NCBI RefSeq assembly: GCF_001632745.1
Contig: NZ_LQRT01000046.1
Span: forward strand, 1-64,000
DNA length: 64,000 nt
Source: Aquimarina aggregata
Lineage (GTDB): Bacteria > Bacteroidota > Bacteroidia > Flavobacteriales > Flavobacteriaceae
Direction: 5' to 3'
This document shows positions 62,068-64,000 of this stretch, one piece after another (position 1 is the stretch's first letter; each line of letters begins with the position of its first letter). The notes below the pieces were generated by a model. That model saw nothing but the letters and a program-made list of their open reading frames with translations, was not told the DNA's origin and ran no database searches. Position numbers and translations under genes: made by a program.

Positions 62068-64000
62068 TTATTGTATTACTATTTCATCAACAAAAAGCCA
62101 TGGAACTTTACCTGCTCCTTGATGCCATTTTGGAAGTTTTCCTGCGTTTTGAACTATTATTTTTAGGTATTTAGCTTCAACGTCCTTTATTTTGATATTA
62201 AATCGTTTTTGACTTTTATCTCCTCCTTCTCTTTGATGTGTAGCATCATAATCCATCTCTCCTACTTTTTGAAAAGAAGTGTTTTCGTTTCTGGAATATA
62301 CTTCTATCCTCTTTGGGAATAGAATCCATGAACCTGAATCTCTAAGGCAACTTACAGCAACACCATTAATACTTTTAGGTTCTTCAAAATTAATTGTGCT
62401 AATTAGATCTACCCCTTCATAACCGGTCCATTTTCCATCAGAAAAAAGAGTACTTCCTTCTATAAAATCAAAAATTTTATGTGCTCCGGGATATTTAGTA
62501 GATGGCTCATTTACAATTTCAAAATTTGTGACTTTATATTTTATTTTGAAAAAATCTTTTTCAAAGATTGGACTTGGTAACCATTCATCTTGATACATTT
62601 TTGCTTTTAACTTAGTAGATTTTACTATTTTAATGGGCTCATTATATCGAGTAGATGTACTGTCAGGATCCGAACCATCAAGACTATAAAATAGTTTTGC
62701 AGAACGGGCAGGATCATTAAAAACAATCAAAAGACTATCTGAAAAAAGAGATTGTTCTGTAATAAGTTTAGGAGGTTTTAATGGTTTGATTTCGGTAAAT
62801 CCTTCAAAAATCCCTTCGTGGATTTTTGTTTTACTAGCTTTTTCTACTTGTCTAACAAATTCCTTATCAACATTAGTATTCCAAATAAATACATCGTTTA
62901 AAGCTATTTTTTCTAGAACTACCTTTAAGCCATCATTATCAACAGCTGTGTGATGAAGATTTAAAACCTTAAGTTTCTTTAAATCTATTAAATAATTGAG
63001 AGTTTTATTGGTGATTTTAGTATTATCAAGACGTAATTTTTCTAATCGCTTTAGGTATTTTAATCCTTTAGTCATATCATCTGTAAGCAATGTAGTATTC
63101 ATATCCAATTCTACCAACTGCTCAGAGATTCCTGCTAATGTATTAACAGCTTCTTCTGAAATCGAGTCTTTGGTAAATTTAACTATCAATTGTGGTTGAT
63201 TAATAGCAATCCTATGTACCGAAAAGCCAGCTTTCACTACTTTATTTAAGGCTCTAATAGAAGCTTCAGGAATATTTTCTATATCTTTTTCTATATAATT
63301 CTCTAATAGACTTATTAACGTATCGTTACTTTGATAAGCTAATGCTTTTTTCTTGAAATCTACACCATTATTTATCCAATGTTTTAATAACCATAATTCA
63401 TCGGTAGTAATTTGATTTTTACCCGCAGGTGGCATATGTTCTTCATTGTCTAATGGCAATAAAATTCTTTTAATCATATGACTTTTTAAAGCATTTCCTT
63501 TTTGTACTAATGCCCCATTTTTTCCTCCTTTTTGTATCATCTCTTCAGAAATTAGAGATAATCCTCCTTTTTGTTTGGTTGCATTATGACATTGCACACA
63601 TTTAGCATCAAGAATTGGATATATTACATCAGAGAAATAACGTAAACTATCTATCGCTTGAGGCTTCTTCGTTTTTGTCTTTAATGGTGAATATTGCGTT
63701 ATAAAATTATCCCCATGAGTTAATATACTACCAAAATGTCCTGTTATACTTATCAAAATAATAGTCATGACAAATAATGGGAAAAATAGTTTTTCTAAAT
63801 TTTCTTTTGAAGATCTTTTAATTAGAAATAATACTAATGTCAAAATTGCTGTACCAATACCTGTCCACATATGAATATTTGTGGTACTTTCCTCGTAACC
63901 TCCTTCTAACGATAAAAAATAGCCTAAAACACATGCAATACTTGCAAAAAAAGTACTAAAACCTAATCCGTTCTTAATAAGTGTTTCTGGGTATTTTTTA
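62068..64000 (-). CDS. Membrane cytochrome c / LRR / discoidin-like protein (5' end outside the window)
   Basis: The reading frame is open to the window edge, 43 codons before the first Met at 63870, so the start lies beyond 64000. Visible parts are hydrophobic helices (four or so; GLGFSTFFASIACVLGYFL, then TGIGTAILTLVLFLI, FPLFVMTIILISITGH, a DUF2231-like layout), a cytochrome c motif CVQCH (63600-63586) with QKGGL of the planctomycete-type family, leucine-rich repeats (LEKLRLDNTKITNKTLNYL), a chitobiase-C-terminal-like segment (LFYSLDGSDP) and a discoidin-like C-terminal domain. The protein is probably anchored in the membrane and faces the periplasm. Its role beside GH92 enzymes is unknown. 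It ends 13 bp before GH92 B. Confidence 0.85.
   Translation of the reverse strand, partial: KKYPETLIKNGLGFSTFFASIACVLGYFLSLEGGYEESTTNIHMWTGIGTAILTLVLFLIKRSSKENLEKLFFPLFVMTIILISITGHFGSILTHGDNFITQYSPLKTKTKKPQAIDSLRYFSDVIYPILDAKCVQCHNATKQKGGLSLISEEMIQKGGKNGALVQKGNALKSHMIKRILLPLDNEEHMPPAGKNQITTDELWLLKHWINNGVDFKKKALAYQSNDTLISLLENYIEKDIENIPEASIRALNKVVKAGFSVHRIAINQPQLIVKFTKDSISEEAVNTLAGISEQLVELDMNTTLLTDDMTKGLKYLKRLEKLRLDNTKITNKTLNYLIDLKKLKVLNLHHTAVDNDGLKVVLEKIALNDVFIWNTNVDKEFVRQVEKASKTKIHEGIFEGFTEIKPLKPPKLITEQSLFSDSLLIVFNDPARSAKLFYSLDGSDPDSTSTRYNEPIKIVKSTKLKAKMYQDEWLPSPIFEKDFFKIKYKVTNFEIVNEPSTKYPGAHKIFDFIEGSTLFSDGKWTGYEGVDLISTINFEEPKSINGVAVSCLRDSGSWILFPKRIEVYSRNENTSFQKVGEMDYDATHQREGGDKSQKRFNIKIKDVEAKYLKIIVQNAGKLPKWHQGAGKVPWLFVDEIVIQ

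Overview
The window comes from an AT-rich Bacteroidota chromosome, most likely a marine Flavobacteriaceae member (Aquimarina-like, an inference from gene content only). The evidence is a SusC/SusD pair with GH92 mannosidases, choice-of-anchor/TSP3 surface proteins, BshB1 (bacillithiol), a fused ResB-CcsA cytochrome c assembly protein, DUF6952, and promoters of the Bacteroidetes type (TTTG-N19-TAnnTTTG). There are two tRNA genes (His, Ser) and no rRNA, IS element, phage or CRISPR array that I can see.

Layout: 1-4583 is the 5' part of a giant Ca-binding TSP3-repeat surface protein, broken by one in-frame amber codon. 4584-9961 holds a repeat-bearing spacer, a two-component pair (response regulator and TPR histidine kinase), a small lipoprotein missed by length cut-offs, and an orphan gene. 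9962-29005 is mostly conserved housekeeping: CcsBA, a DUF2520 dehydrogenase-like protein, KdsC-like phosphatase, RdgB, a CPBP protein, NhaC, a thioesterase, a nitroreductase, a KdnA-like aminotransferase, RibBA, LptF, LolA, FtsK, DgkA and a peroxide-defence group (Tpx, DUF6952, thioredoxin, AhpC). 29283-35015 has a TPR hybrid kinase, a Cys/Met PLP enzyme coupled to BshB1, tRNA-His and an M28 peptidase. After tRNA-Ser comes a four-gene AraC/ferric-reductase-like/unknown/membrane-protein operon (35547-38948).

39041-45805 is a TonB receptor, two AraC regulators, DUF983, and a redox/exported-hydrolase group (TrxA, OsmC, cysteine hydrolase). From 45962 to the right edge, all on the minus strand, lies a polysaccharide-utilisation locus for alpha-mannose glycans. 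In transcription order it has a membrane cytochrome c/LRR protein (cut by the window edge), two GH92 lipoproteins, SusC, SusD, an FG-GAP/UnbV protein, an FHS-type sugar permease, a ROK kinase and CutC. The inferred flow is: surface GH92 enzymes release mannose, SusCD imports oligosaccharides, MFS takes up monosaccharide and ROK phosphorylates it.

The less ordinary signals are the amber codon in the choice-of-anchor L domain, a set of TTACGG-N4/5-CCGTAA palindromes and phased half-sites, a cluster of hairpins with GGGG loops between two divergent genes, a RibBA whose cyclohydrolase half has lost its zinc cysteines, a KdnA-like aminotransferase, and the AraC/NOX-like operon with an unrecognised helical protein. 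I did not find a clearly new defence or mobile system.
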